A DNA stretch of 64,000 nt from Amycolatopsis sp. CA-230715 (GCF_018736145.1 NZ_CP059997.1:7253501-7317500), one strand, 5' to 3'; shown: positions 46,943 to 55,572, numbered from the stretch's first letter. Notes: a model not told the origin generated them from the letters alone. Program-made: numbers and translations.

Positions 46943-47714
46943 CCTCGGGCGGCAGGGCCGAACCGGCCACGATCTCGTCGTCGCTCGCACCGCTTTCGAC
47001 GAGCGCGACGAGATCGGCCAGCAGGCGGTGCTGCCGGACGACGAACGCGGTGTCGACCGGCTCGCCGTGACCGGGGACGACGACCGGGAAGTCCAGCGCG
47101 GCGATCGCCGCGAGTGCGGGCGGCCAGCCGTCGAGCACGGTGTCGGTGCCGAAGGAGTCCGTGGTGAACGTGCCTTCGGGACCGTGCTCGACGAGATCCC
47201 CGGCGAACAGCACCCCGGCGTCGGGCACGCGCACCGTGAGGTCGTGGCCGCTGTGCGCGGGCCCGTGGTAGGCGAGCACGACCGCGCGCCCGCCGAGCGG
47301 CAGCTCTTGCTCGTCGTCGACCAAGTGCTCCGGCAGCACGAGTTCGGTGGCGGCGATGGCGTCGGCGATCGCGGGCTCGCCGCGATCGCGGTACCACTGC
47401 GAGCGCTTCGCGCGCGCGTTTTCGCCGTCGGTGATGAGGTCTTCGCGACAGCCGGGATGGGCCCAGACCTCGCACGGCCCGAAGGCGGCGGTGCCGAAGC
47501 TGTGGTCGAAATGGGAGTGCGTGATCGCGATCGTCCACGGCAGCGGCGTGATTTCGCGAACCGCGGCGGCGAGTTCGGCACCCTGGACGGTGTCCCCCCG
47601 CGTGTCCACGACGAGGCACTTCTCCCGCCCGACCACGAGCCCCACGGTCAGGTCCAGCTCGGCGTACCTGCGCGCGTACACGCCTTCCCCGAGTTCGAGC
47701 CAACGGTCAGTCAT
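46905..47714 (-). CDS. Metallo-beta-lactamase fold hydrolase
   Basis: A 269-residue enzyme starting ATG 47714. THSHFDHSFG is the HxHxDH dinuclear metal motif, AYHGPAHSGHDLTV supplies the third His, FAGDLVEHG the bridging Asp, and PGHGEPVD the last His. Members include hydroxyacylglutathione-like hydrolases and lactonases, and the substrate is unknown. Its first eight bases overlap the end of the ComB-like gene, so the two are co-translated. Confidence 0.87.
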   Translation of the reverse strand: MTDRWLELGEGVYARRYAELDLTVGLVVGREKCLVVDTRGDTVQGAELAAAVREITPLPWTIAITHSHFDHSFGTAAFGPCEVWAHPGCREDLITDGENARAKRSQWYRDRGEPAIADAIAATELVLPEHLVDDEQELPLGGRAVVLAYHGPAHSGHDLTVRVPDAGVLFAGDLVEHGPEGTFTTDSFGTDTVLDGWPPALAAIAALDFPVVVPGHGEPVDTAFVVRQHRLLADLVALVESGASDDEIVAGSALPPEVTRAALARRPAR

Positions 47715-48429
47715 CGCGCAGCGTTCCTCCGGTCAGCACTGGCGCCGCTCCGCTCGCGTCGATCCGGGCGGCGAGGTCGATGTCGCCGCGGTGCCCCGCG
47801 GTGTCGAGTTCGCGACCGGACACGCAGCCGTGCAGCGCGGCGGGTAGGTCGGTGCCGCGGAAGGCGGCTGCGGCCAGCGTCGCTTCGGGTGAGCCAGCCA
47901 GTCCGTGCGCGAGCAAGGCGTTCGCGATGGCTCCGGCGCCGAGGTGGTCTTCGATGCCCGGCCGCAGCGGACCCGTCTTGGCGTCGCCCGTGAAGCCGAC
48001 GCCCCATTGCTCGCCCGCGGGGACGATGCCGATCGCGCCGCCACGCGCCCGGCGATGCGCGGCCGCCGCCACCGCGGTCGCGTTGCGCAGGCAGCCCGCG
48101 AAAACGATTGCCCCGGTTCGTTCTGCCGCCGCGCACAGCCGTGCGCCGTTGGGGGAGGGCAGGCCGAGTACGGTCCCGACCGGGATCCCGGTCACTGACG
48201 ACGGCCGCAGCGTCCACGGGCCCGTTCCGGCGAGTACCACGCCGTGCCGCTCCTCCGGTTCGAGGAGCGGCACGACCGCCGCGCCCCTGCCGACCGCGAT
48301 GTCCACCGTGGTGCAGAAGGAAAGCACGTCGACGACGATCAGCACCGCGCATTCGGTGCCGAGCGCTTCGACGCCCGACGGTCCCCATTCCAGGCGGACG
48401 GCGGAGCCGCTTTGCCCGAGGAACCCCAT
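47707..48429 (-). CDS. 2-phosphosulfolactate phosphatase-like protein (ComB family)
   Basis: A 240-residue protein from ATG 48429. VVDVLSFCTTVDIAVGRGA and LPSPNGARLCAAAERTG, with FAGCLRNATAVA, are the conserved ComB regions, including the Asp and the SPNG turn. In archaea ComB dephosphorylates 2-phosphosulfolactate in coenzyme M synthesis. Actinobacteria do not make coenzyme M, so the role here is probably another small phosphate ester. It is divergent from rpiB across 45 bases. Confidence 0.85.
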   Translation of the reverse strand: MGFLGQSGSAVRLEWGPSGVEALGTECAVLIVVDVLSFCTTVDIAVGRGAAVVPLLEPEERHGVVLAGTGPWTLRPSSVTGIPVGTVLGLPSPNGARLCAAAERTGAIVFAGCLRNATAVAAAAHRRARGGAIGIVPAGEQWGVGFTGDAKTGPLRPGIEDHLGAGAIANALLAHGLAGSPEATLAAAAFRGTDLPAALHGCVSGRELDTAGHRGDIDLAARIDASGAAPVLTGGTLRDD

Positions 48430-48474
48430 ACCCGCATTCTGCCGGTGCGGGACCGGGATGGCAGACTCCGGGCC

Positions 48475-48947
<473 letters not shown>

Positions 48948-48948
<1 letters not shown>

Positions 48949-49289
48949 TGCCGGAACAGTCCGGGCAGTCCCGGTTCCGGTGGTTGCTGACCCCACTGGT
49001 CGCCGCGCTCGTCACCGTCGCGGGCGCGATCGCGTTGTTCAAGGTCCAGGCGGATCACACGCTGTGGCTCGCCTCCTGCAACAGCACGCTGTTCATCGGC
49101 TGCGGGCTCGCGTCGGTGTTCTTCTGCGCGGCGGCCGTGGTGATCGCCTTCGGGATCGGGGCCGGGATCGCGCGGCGGCGGGTGACGGTGTCCGTGACCC
49201 GTGCGATCGTCCGCGGGCTCCTGGTCGCGGCGGGGTGCCTGCTCGGCCTGTTCGGGTTCACCGTCGCCGCCGCGGGGGTGCTGGCCTGA
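48948..49289 (+). CDS. Small membrane protein between rpiB and nei2
   Basis: A 113-residue protein with three hydrophobic helices (LLTPLVAALVTVAGAIALF, LFIGCGLASVFFCAAAVVIAFG and LLVAAGCLLGLFGFTVAAA). Two Cys lie in LASCNSTLFIGCG. Its ATG overlaps the rpiB stop, and its TGA overlaps the glycosylase ATG, so it is translated in the middle of that operon. There is no recognised domain. Confidence 0.75.
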
Positions 49290-50098
49290 TGCCGGAAGGG
49301 CACACGCTGCACCGCCTCGCGCGGCTGCACAAGCGCCGGTACGGCGGCGCGCCGGTCGAGGTGTCCAGCCCGCAGGGCAGGTTCGCCGCCGAAGCGTCTA
49401 TTTTGGATGGACAGGTGCTGAAAACCGCCGAGGCGTACGGGAAGCACCTTTTCCACGACTACGGTCCACACGGGACAGTCCACATCCACCTCGGGTTGTA
49501 CGGCACCTTCACCGAGGCGGAGCAGCCGGTGACCGATCCGGTCGGCCAGGTGCGGCTCCGCATCGTCGGAAGTACACATTGGACGGACCTGCGCGGCCCG
49601 ACGCGCTGCGAACTGCTCACACCCGGTGAGACCGACGCGATCAAGGCGCGCCTCGGCCCCGATCCGCTGCGCCGGGACGCCAAGCCCGACCTCGCCTTCA
49701 AGCGCATCTCGCGGTCGCGTACTTCGCTGGCCGCGCTGCTGATGGACCAGTCCGTGCTGGCCGGGGTCGGCAACGTCTACCGCGCCGAAGTGCTGTTCCG
49801 GCACGGGATCGCGCCGATGCTGCCGGGCACCGCGCTCGACGAGGCGGCATGGAAGGACATCTGGGCCGACCTCGTCGCGTTGATGCGGGACGGCGTGAAG
49901 AAGGGCCGCATCGACACGGTCGCCCCCGAGCACCTGCCGGAGGTCACCGGCAGGGCGCCGAGGCAGGACCGCCACGGCGGCGAGGTCTACGTGTACCGGC
50001 GGGCTGGCCAGCCGTGCCTGGTGTGCGGCACCCCGGTGGCGCACAAGGACCTGGCTGGCCGGAACCTCTACTGGTGCCCCACCTGCCAACCCGCCTGA
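49289..50098 (+). CDS. nei2: Fpg/Nei family DNA glycosylase (Nei2-type)
   Basis: A 269-residue bifunctional glycosylase/AP lyase. The catalytic N-terminus is MPEGHTLHRLA, with Pro1 and Glu2 after Met removal. KHLFHDYG and the H2TH domain with SLAALLMDQSVLAGVGNVYRAEVLF follow. The C-terminal zinc finger has CLVCGTPV and YWCPTCQ. This matches actinobacterial Nei2 (Rv2464c), which removes oxidised pyrimidines. The ATG overlaps the preceding stop as TGATG. Confidence 0.92.
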   Translation: MPEGHTLHRLARLHKRRYGGAPVEVSSPQGRFAAEASILDGQVLKTAEAYGKHLFHDYGPHGTVHIHLGLYGTFTEAEQPVTDPVGQVRLRIVGSTHWTDLRGPTRCELLTPGETDAIKARLGPDPLRRDAKPDLAFKRISRSRTSLAALLMDQSVLAGVGNVYRAEVLFRHGIAPMLPGTALDEAAWKDIWADLVALMRDGVKKGRIDTVAPEHLPEVTGRAPRQDRHGGEVYVYRRAGQPCLVCGTPVAHKDLAGRNLYWCPTCQPA

Positions 50099-50160
50099 GT
50101 CCGGCGGCGAGGGCGTGGATCCCGGGGGAGCGTACGGGATCCCGGGGAGCGAGATGCCGT

Positions 50161-50460
50161 GAAGGTGGCTTTCGGGCCATCTACGTCCCCGAAGGTCACA
50201 GTGATGGCGGGTGCGCGTCGCGGGGGTGCCGCGAGATCGGTGGCGGGGGCTCCGCTTGGTCCCCGAAGGCCACCCTCGGGGACACTAGCGCCACTTTCCC
50301 GGCCCTCGCAGGCGTCCGGGCACGGCTGCGCACGCCCCGAAGGCCACCCTCGGGGCGCTAGACGACACAAATCCACCCCTCGCACGCCCAACCACCGCGA
50401 CGCGCATGCCCCGAAGGTGACCTTCGGGGCGCTAGATGCCCTGAAAGCCACCTTCGGGGC
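50161..50460. repeat. Cluster of REP-like palindromic repeats
   Basis: Between nei2 and the next gene (50099-50595) no gene is supported. Six related short elements share a GAAGGYVACC core: 50161-50178, 50187-50212, 50261-50283, 50335-50361, 50409-50436 and 50440-50460. Several are palindromes such as CCCCGAAGGTGACCTTCGGGG, split here by a 2-base centre, and three carry the tail GCGCTAG or ACTAG. They look like dispersed intergenic repeats of this lineage. All frames through them stay open, which creates false reading frames. Confidence 0.75.
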
Positions 50461-50528
50461 ACCAGGAAGATCCCCGCCGAGCGGCAGAAGCCCCCTACCA
50501 AAGCGAAGTTCGCGGCACGCGTACAAAC

Positions 50529-50574
50529 TTGAAGGCCACCGTGACGGCTTGACAGCCGTCACGGTGGCCTTCAA
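50529..50574. terminator. 21-bp perfect hairpin, terminator and repeat-family member
   Basis: The arms 50529-50549 and 50554-50574 pair completely around loop TGAC. The outer half, TTGAAGGCCACCGTGACGG, is the same core as the upstream repeats. It sits 22 bases after the stop of the leftward gene and should terminate it. Confidence 0.8.
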
Positions 50575-50595
50575 AGGTGCGGAAGAAGCGTGCGG

Positions 50596-51396
50596 TCAGA
50601 AGTCGAAGCCGCCGAAGTCTCCGCCGCCACCGAAGTCGCCTCCGCCGCCGAAATCGCCGCCCCAGTCGGCTCCGCCGTCGCCGCCGAAGTCGCTGCCGCC
50701 CGCGTCGCCGCCGAAATCGCCGCCACCGTGGTCCATCGCGCTTTCCTGCCCCGCGTCGAAACCGGACTCCCACGCCGACGCGCTGGCGATCCCGCCCATC
50801 CCGGAGAACATGGCGCTGAACAGGAACATCGACCCGAGGCCCCAGGCACCGGCCACGAGCGCGGGCTTCCACCACGGCTCGCTGTACCAGCCCTGCGGCA
50901 CGGGACGGCCGGCGACGCGGCCACCGGGGTAGTAGTGCGGCGTGTTCTCGCCGGGCTCGGGCGAGGCTTCGTAGGTCTGGCCTTCGACGTCCACCCTGCG
51001 GTGCTCGGACACCTTGCCTGCCCGCTCGCGCTCGGCGTCTTCCGGCAGCGCGGGGCCGGGGTCCATGTCCATCGCCACGCGCGCCGCGCGCACGTAGTAG
51101 AGACCCTCGATCGCGGTCTCCTTCACCAGCCTGGCCTGCTCGGCGGTCGTGGCCTGTTCGAGCTGCGAGCCTGCCGCGTTGTAGCGCTCGGACGCGTCGG
51201 CCATCGCCTGTTGCGAGGCGGTGTTGGTACCGGTGAGGTTCAGCACCTGGCCACCGAGCCGTTCGACGAGCCTGCGCGCGTCCGCCTTGGCGTCCTCGAG
51301 CTGGTTCTGCCTTGCCTTCGCCTGGTTCTTGGCGAAGTACACGCCGCCGCCGACGACGAGCACGACCAGCACGATCAGGACGATCGCGGTACCCAT
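50596..51396 (-). CDS. Membrane-anchored protein with DFGG-repeat tail
   Basis: A 266-residue protein starting ATG 51396. It has an N-terminal helix AIVLIVLVVLVVGGGVYFA and then a long helical coil (about 25-110: KARQNQLEDAKADARRLVER and following). A Pro-rich linker HYYPGGRVAGRPVPQGWYSE precedes a second hydrophobic stretch, and the tail is a run of DFGGDAGGSDFGGD-type repeats ending DFGGFDF. Streptomyces have similar proteins with glycine/aspartate tails, and their function is unknown. The tail should be disordered and acidic. Confidence 0.8.
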   Translation of the reverse strand: MGTAIVLIVLVVLVVGGGVYFAKNQAKARQNQLEDAKADARRLVERLGGQVLNLTGTNTASQQAMADASERYNAAGSQLEQATTAEQARLVKETAIEGLYYVRAARVAMDMDPGPALPEDAERERAGKVSEHRRVDVEGQTYEASPEPGENTPHYYPGGRVAGRPVPQGWYSEPWWKPALVAGAWGLGSMFLFSAMFSGMGGIASASAWESGFDAGQESAMDHGGGDFGGDAGGSDFGGDGGADWGGDFGGGGDFGGGGDFGGFDF

Positions 51397-51555
51397 GGGT
51401 CACTCCCCGGTTGTTGGGTTTCTTGAACCGGACAACGCGGACAGTACGCTGTCGGTTCCCCGGGTGTGACGCGGCACTCCGCAAGCGCCGGGGACCGGTC
51501 CCCTCGCGACGGCCGTACGGTCGCCGGGATCTGTCGGGTGAGCGAGGGGACCGAG

Positions 51556-51990
51556 ATGTATCGCCGAATCGCGCTGGGCGCCGGTGTGCTGCTCGCGGTG
51601 ACCGGGTGCGGCGGCGGGGCGACCGGTGGTGAAACCGGTGCGCCACCGCCGCCCGCGGCCGGAAACCCGGCGAGTGCCGCGTCGAGCAGCCCCGCCAAGA
51701 GCACGGGTCCCGCTGCCGCCGACGGCACCGATTTCGCCGCGTGCGCCGACGGTGTCTGCGAGGTGCTGGTCGCACCGGGGGACAAGATCAAGATCACCGC
51801 GAAGCTCGGGCTCGACACGGTGACCGTCGACTCGGTGTCGCCGGAGACGGTCAAGTTCTCCGGCGACGGTCCCGGTATCCACCTCGGCATCGGCGAGCCG
51901 CCGGGACCGGGGTCCACGATGAACAAGCTGCGGGTCACCGTGGTCTCGGTCGACGGCGGCAAAGCCGTCGTGCGGCTGGCGCCGAAGTAG
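51556..51990 (+). CDS. Small secreted lipoprotein
   Basis: A 144-residue protein starting ATG 51556 after GAGGGG. The signal ends in lipobox LLAVTGC, with Cys18 as lipid site. A Gly/Ala/Pro/Ser-rich linker (19-55) leads to a compact domain beginning DFAACADGVCEVLVAPGDKI, with two cysteines likely in a disulfide, and strands KITAKLGLDTVTVDSV and NKLRVTVVSVDGGKAVV. It converges with the NlpC/P60 gene, three bases between stops. The domain is not one I can name. Confidence 0.8.
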   Translation: MYRRIALGAGVLLAVTGCGGGATGGETGAPPPPAAGNPASAASSSPAKSTGPAAADGTDFAACADGVCEVLVAPGDKIKITAKLGLDTVTVDSVSPETVKFSGDGPGIHLGIGEPPGPGSTMNKLRVTVVSVDGGKAVVRLAPK

Positions 51991-51993
51991 GGG

Positions 51994-52746
51994 CTACCAG
52001 GCGCGGCCGACGGTGTAGGCGTCGGTCCAGATGTTCTGCAGCCGCACCACGTCACCGGATTCCGGCGCGGCCCACATCTTGTTGTCCCCGGCGAAGATCC
52101 CGGCGTGGTAAACGCTGCCGCCGTTGGCGAAGAACAACAGGTCGCCGGGTTTCATGTCGCTCTTCGGCACGTCGGCGAGCGCCGCGCGCTGATCGCGAGA
52201 GGTCCGCGGGAGGTCGATGCCGACCTGCTTGTGCGCGAACTGCGTGAGCCCGGAGCAGTCGAACCTGTCGGGGCCCGCGGCGCCGTAGGAGTAGGGCTTC
52301 CCGGCCTGCGCGGCGGCCGCGTCCACGACGCGCTGCCCGGCGGGCTGCTGGGACTGCACGCCGACGACCGGGGAAACGGCGGGATCGTTGACACGGGTGC
52401 CGTGGTAGCTGATCCGCCATTCCGCGCTGACCGTGATGGTCGCCGGGATCGCGGCCCTGCCGTTCGCGTCGGTCGTGCCGCTGCTCGACACCGACCACGG
52501 CTGGTCCTGGCCGCCGCGCCATTCGAGATCGACCTTCTGCTTGGTGAGCGGGCGGTCGCCGAGACCAGTGAGCGCGCCGGTGAAGGTCACCTCGGCGCCG
52601 GTGGTCACCGGAGTCGGCGCGGCGTCGAGGGTCTGCTGGGTCTTGACGATCGCCGCCGCGTCGGGGGCCGCGGCGAACAGGGCGCCGGCTCCCGCGGCGC
52701 AGGCGATGCCCGCCGAAGCGAGCCTTCGCTTTGCTGACGTGGGCAC
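51994..52746 (-). CDS. Secreted NlpC/P60 peptidoglycan hydrolase
   Basis: A 250-residue exported enzyme starting GTG 52746, six bases after GGAGG. A signal peptide (about 1-33, core GIACAAGAGALFAAAPDAAA) is followed by an Ig-like beta region (35-125). The NlpC/P60 domain is at 130-250, with catalytic Cys in RFDCSGLTQFAHKQVG, His in VYHAGIFAGDN and a polar third residue. Such enzymes cut D-iGlu-mDAP bonds in cell-wall peptides. The beta region probably binds the wall or a partner. Confidence 0.9.
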   Translation of the reverse strand: MPTSAKRRLASAGIACAAGAGALFAAAPDAAAIVKTQQTLDAAPTPVTTGAEVTFTGALTGLGDRPLTKQKVDLEWRGGQDQPWSVSSSGTTDANGRAAIPATITVSAEWRISYHGTRVNDPAVSPVVGVQSQQPAGQRVVDAAAAQAGKPYSYGAAGPDRFDCSGLTQFAHKQVGIDLPRTSRDQRAALADVPKSDMKPGDLLFFANGGSVYHAGIFAGDNKMWAAPESGDVVRLQNIWTDAYTVGRAW

Positions 52747-52815
52747 GGGGGTCCTCCGTCGGAAAGGGGGTCGGGGTCACGGAACGGTAAACACGCGAAA
52801 GGACGAATTGCGAGC

Positions 52816-52881
52816 ACGGTTTCCGCGGGCCCCGTGATCCGTGCAACAACGCGGGAAACCGTTATACGGCAACGTTTTCCC
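52816..52881. promoter_or_regulatory. Overlapping inverted repeats upstream of the cell-wall hydrolase
   Basis: ACGGTTTCCGCG (52816-52827) pairs with CGCGGGAAACCGT (52850-52862) with one bulge, and GGGAAA-C-CGTT pairs with AACG-T-TTTCCC across 52853-52881. The two structures share an arm and are mutually exclusive, as in an attenuator or a two-site operator. A TATAAC-like element lies on the minus strand inside. Function is not known. Confidence 0.45.
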
Positions 52882-53019
52882 GGTCGACCTCGGCGCGCGC
52901 GGATGCGACGGACGGTGACCGGGTTGCGCTTCGGTGGCGTGGATCACGCTCGAACGGTGGTCTGCCTCACGCGGAGAAACCGGCTTGCACCGGGGTCGTG
53001 CGGATCGCAGGCTCTTGGC

Positions 53020-53880
53020 ATGGCCGCCGTCCTGTACTGCCGCGATCCGTTGTCACCGCGTCGAGTCGACCCGCACTTCGCCGCGGAGGCCGCGGCGGTG
53101 ACCGAGCGTGGCGGAGTGGTCGGGAAACTGGATCACGACGCCGCGATGCGCGGTGACGTGGCGGAGGCCGTCGCCACGGTGCCGCGCGATCTCGGTGCGG
53201 CCTGGTACCGCGGTTGGATGCTGCCGGTCGACCGGTACCGCGCCGTGGCCGAGGCGGTGGCCGACCGCGGCGTGCACCTGTGCACCACCGCGGCGGAATA
53301 CCGGCGGGCGCACGAGCTTCCCGGCTGGTACGAGGTTTTCGCTGAGCTGACTCCGGCGAGTGCGTGGTTTCCGTCGCGGCCCGGTGAGCTTCCCGCGCTC
53401 ACGGTTCCCTTTGGTGGCAAGGGAATCGTCAAGGACTACGTCAAGTCCCGCAAACATGAATGGCACGAAGCCTGTTACGTGCCCGATCTCGCCGATACCG
53501 CGCGGCTGACGGCGGTCGCGCGCAGGATGGTCGAACTGCAGGGCGATTTCCTCGCGGGCGGTGTCGTGGTGCGTGCCTACGAACCGTTCACGGGGCCCGA
53601 GGCGCGGGTGTGGTGGCTCGACGGCGAACCGGTGTTCACCGGGGCCCATCCGGACACTCCGGACGAGTTCGCCGAACCGGATCTCACCGGTGTTCGCGCC
53701 GCGGTGGCCGCGCTGGGCTGTCGCTTCGTCACGACGGATCTCGCCGCGCGGGCGGACGGGGTGTGGCGCGTGGTGGAGGTCGGCGACGGGCAGGTGAGCG
53801 ATCTGCCCGCCTCGGCCGATCCCGGCGCGCTGGTCGAAGCACTCCTCGCGGCCACGGAGCGGCGAGCACTGGCCGAGTAA
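53020..53880 (+). CDS. ATP-grasp domain protein
   Basis: About 286 residues from ATG 53020 (AAVLYCRDPLSPRRVD); the frame continues upstream but is not protein-like. The region AWFPSRPGELPALTVPFGG, then KGIVKDYVKSRKHEWHEACYV with the ATP-binding lysines, and EARVWWLDGEPVFTG and WRVVEVGDGQVSDLP with the metal-binding acids, fits the small ATP-grasp proteins of unknown substrate (DUF4343-like). It may ligate a carboxylate to an amine. It stands alone with no RiPP precursor adjacent. Confidence 0.8.
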   Translation: MAAVLYCRDPLSPRRVDPHFAAEAAAVTERGGVVGKLDHDAAMRGDVAEAVATVPRDLGAAWYRGWMLPVDRYRAVAEAVADRGVHLCTTAAEYRRAHELPGWYEVFAELTPASAWFPSRPGELPALTVPFGGKGIVKDYVKSRKHEWHEACYVPDLADTARLTAVARRMVELQGDFLAGGVVVRAYEPFTGPEARVWWLDGEPVFTGAHPDTPDEFAEPDLTGVRAAVAALGCRFVTTDLAARADGVWRVVEVGDGQVSDLPASADPGALVEALLAATERRALAE

Positions 53881-53882
53881 AC

Positions 53883-53896
53883 TAGAACACGTTATA
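53883..53896. promoter_or_regulatory. KstR-type operator
   Basis: TAGAACACGTTATA matches the KstR consensus TNNAACNNGTTNNA exactly, and the wider palindrome ACTAGAAC-AC-GTTATAGT (53881-53898) agrees at seven of eight positions per arm. It ends 11 bases before the LLM oxidoreductase start and overlaps a TATAGT -10-like element, so the transcript would be nearly leaderless. KstR represses cholesterol-catabolism genes in mycobacteria and rhodococci. Confidence 0.75.
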
Positions 53897-53906
53897 GTCC
53901 GGCGGT

Positions 53907-54776
53907 ATGAAGTTCTCCCTCTCCGTCGCGATGAACCCCGTCGATCAGCTCACCGAGCTCGCGCGCACGGCTGAGGAGTGCGGGTTCTCCTCGATCGTGC
54001 TGCCGGACTCGCTGTTCTACTCCGAGGAGGTGTCCGCCGACTACCCGTACACCCCGGACGGCAGCCGCTTCTGGACCGAGGAGACGCCGTGGGTGGATCC
54101 GCTGGTCGCGGCCGCGGCCATGGGGGCGGTGACCGAGCGGATCGGGTTCTACACCTCGGTGCTCAAGCTCGGTTCGCGGAACCCGGTCCTGCTCGCCAGG
54201 CAGGTCAACTCGGCCGCCGCGCTCACCGGCGGGCGGTTCGGGCTCGGGCTCGGCGTCGGCTGGTCGCCGGAGGAGTTCGAGTGGTGCGGCGCGCCTTACG
54301 AGCGGCGGGGAAAGCGCGTCGACGAGGCGATCGAGGTGCTGCGGCTCATCCTCGACGGCGGCATGGTGGAGTACCACGGCGAGTTCTTCGACTTCGGGAA
54401 GCTGCGCATGAGCCCGACGCCGCCGTCGCGGGTGCCGTTCTACGTCGGCGGGCACACGGAAGTCGCGCTGCGGCGGGCGGCCAGGGTCGGGGACGGCTGG
54501 TCGTCGGCGATGATGAAGCTCGAGGACCTCCGCACCACGATCACCAGGCTGGGTGAGCTGCGCGCCGAACAGGGACGCGCCGACGAGCCGTTCGAGATCC
54601 AGGCGGTGTGCATCGACCGGTTCGGTCTCGACGGGTACCGCGAGCAGGCGGAAATCGGGGTCACCGACGTGATCACCATGCCGTGGGTGTTCGACGGGCT
54701 CGGCTTCGACGCCGATCTGGCCGCGAAGAAAGATTCGCTGCGCAAGTTCGGCGCGGAGATCATCGCCAAGTTCTGA
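53907..54776 (+). CDS. LLM-class F420-dependent oxidoreductase
   Basis: A 289-residue luciferase-like (TIM barrel) protein starting ATG 53907. It opens FSLSVAMNPVDQLTELARTAEECGF, and RIGFYTSVLKLGSRNPVLLARQ, GRFGLGLGVGWSPEEFEWCG and PFYVGGHTEVALRRAARVGDGW are the conserved cofactor-pocket segments of F420-using members. The KstR-type site upstream points to steroid breakdown, where such enzymes are co-regulated in mycobacteria. The actual reaction is unknown. An NTF2-fold gene follows after 34 bases. Confidence 0.88.
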   Translation: MKFSLSVAMNPVDQLTELARTAEECGFSSIVLPDSLFYSEEVSADYPYTPDGSRFWTEETPWVDPLVAAAAMGAVTERIGFYTSVLKLGSRNPVLLARQVNSAAALTGGRFGLGLGVGWSPEEFEWCGAPYERRGKRVDEAIEVLRLILDGGMVEYHGEFFDFGKLRMSPTPPSRVPFYVGGHTEVALRRAARVGDGWSSAMMKLEDLRTTITRLGELRAEQGRADEPFEIQAVCIDRFGLDGYREQAEIGVTDVITMPWVFDGLGFDADLAAKKDSLRKFGAEIIAKF

Positions 54777-54810
54777 GCCAAGTACCGAGCCGAGTTCCGA
54801 GGAGGCCGTC

Positions 54811-55257
54811 GTGGGCGTGGAAGTGTGCTGGGACCCGGAAGCCGATCAGCCCCCGGCGAGGGTCGCCGCGTGGCGGTCGATGGACGCCGTGACGCGGGGT
54901 GCCAAGGAAGAATGGCTCGCGCTGTTCGCCCCGGACGCCGTGATCGAGGACCCGGTGGGGCCTTCGATGTTCGACGAGGAGGGCAAGGGGCACCACGGGC
55001 GCGAAGGGATCTCGGCGTTCTGGGACCTGACCATCGCGAACGTGGAGCGGTTCGTGTTCACCATTCGCGATTCGCACGCCGTGGGCGACGAGGTGGCGAA
55101 CGTCGGCACGATCACGACGTTCCTGCCCGGCGGGTACCGCGTCGACACCGACGGCGTGTTCGTCTACCGCGTCGGCGAAGACGGCCTGGTGCGGTCGATG
55201 CGGGCCTTCTGGGAGACCGAGCGCGCGATGGCGACCGCGCGCGAGGTGACGGACTGA
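54811..55257 (+). CDS. NTF2-fold ketosteroid-isomerase-like protein
   Basis: A 148-residue protein from GTG 54811, with GAGGAGG seven bases upstream. WRSMDAVTRGAKEEWLALFAPDAVIEDPVG, split over helix and strand, and FWDLTIANVERFVFTIRDSH fit the SnoaL/KSI fold, with an acidic residue in EDPVG near the expected pocket. Co-transcription with the LLM gene behind a KstR operator suggests a role in steroid metabolism. A perfect terminator ends the pair. Confidence 0.82.
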   Translation: MGVEVCWDPEADQPPARVAAWRSMDAVTRGAKEEWLALFAPDAVIEDPVGPSMFDEEGKGHHGREGISAFWDLTIANVERFVFTIRDSHAVGDEVANVGTITTFLPGGYRVDTDGVFVYRVGEDGLVRSMRAFWETERAMATAREVTD

Positions 55258-55260
55258 CCC

Positions 55261-55294
55261 CGGATCGGGGCCCACGGCGCGGGGCCCCGATCCG
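55261..55294. terminator. Bidirectional terminator
   Basis: A 13-bp perfect stem (55261-55273 and 55282-55294) with an eight-base loop lies between the convergent NTF2-like gene and the small membrane gene. Confidence 0.85.
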
Positions 55295-55295
55295 C

Positions 55296-55508
55296 TCAGA
55301 AGTTCTGGTCGCTGTTGCGCGGCTGCGACTGGCGCCTGCCGACGGCCCTGCCGATGAAGAAACCGAGCAGCAGGCCCACGATCAGGCCGATCGCGATGAA
55401 GAAGATGATGGTCGCCGCGGCGATCTTGCCGACCGTCCCGAGGAAGCCCTTCGCCTCGAGGTCCTGCGCCAGGATGGCCGCCTGGTTCAGTGCGTGGTAG
55501 GTGGTCAT
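55296..55508 (-). CDS. Small single-helix membrane protein
   Basis: A 70-residue protein from ATG 55508 (TTYHALNQAAILAQDLEAKG). One or two closely spaced helices, AAATIIFFIAIGLIVGLLLG and FFIGRAVG, are followed by a basic tail RRQSQPRNSDQ. There is no domain name I can assign. The frame extends far upstream only because of GC bias. Confidence 0.7.
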   Translation of the reverse strand: MTTYHALNQAAILAQDLEAKGFLGTVGKIAAATIIFFIAIGLIVGLLLGFFIGRAVGRRQSQPRNSDQNF

Positions 55509-55572
55509 GGCCGCCAGCGTGCCACGTCCGGCCGGGCGGCACAGCGCAAGGGCCATCTCGCGGGTGAACGCG

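Noticed and set aside
50159..50932. Plus-strand frame with PPKSPP repeats and minus-strand frames with PKVTFGA repeats
   Set aside because: The first is antisense to the DFGG tail and the others run through intergenic palindromes; none has a start signal or a domain.
52747..53019. c-di-AMP (ydaO) riboswitch before the NlpC/P60 gene
   Set aside because: The location is suggestive, but I could not match the conserved core, so I list only the inverted repeats.
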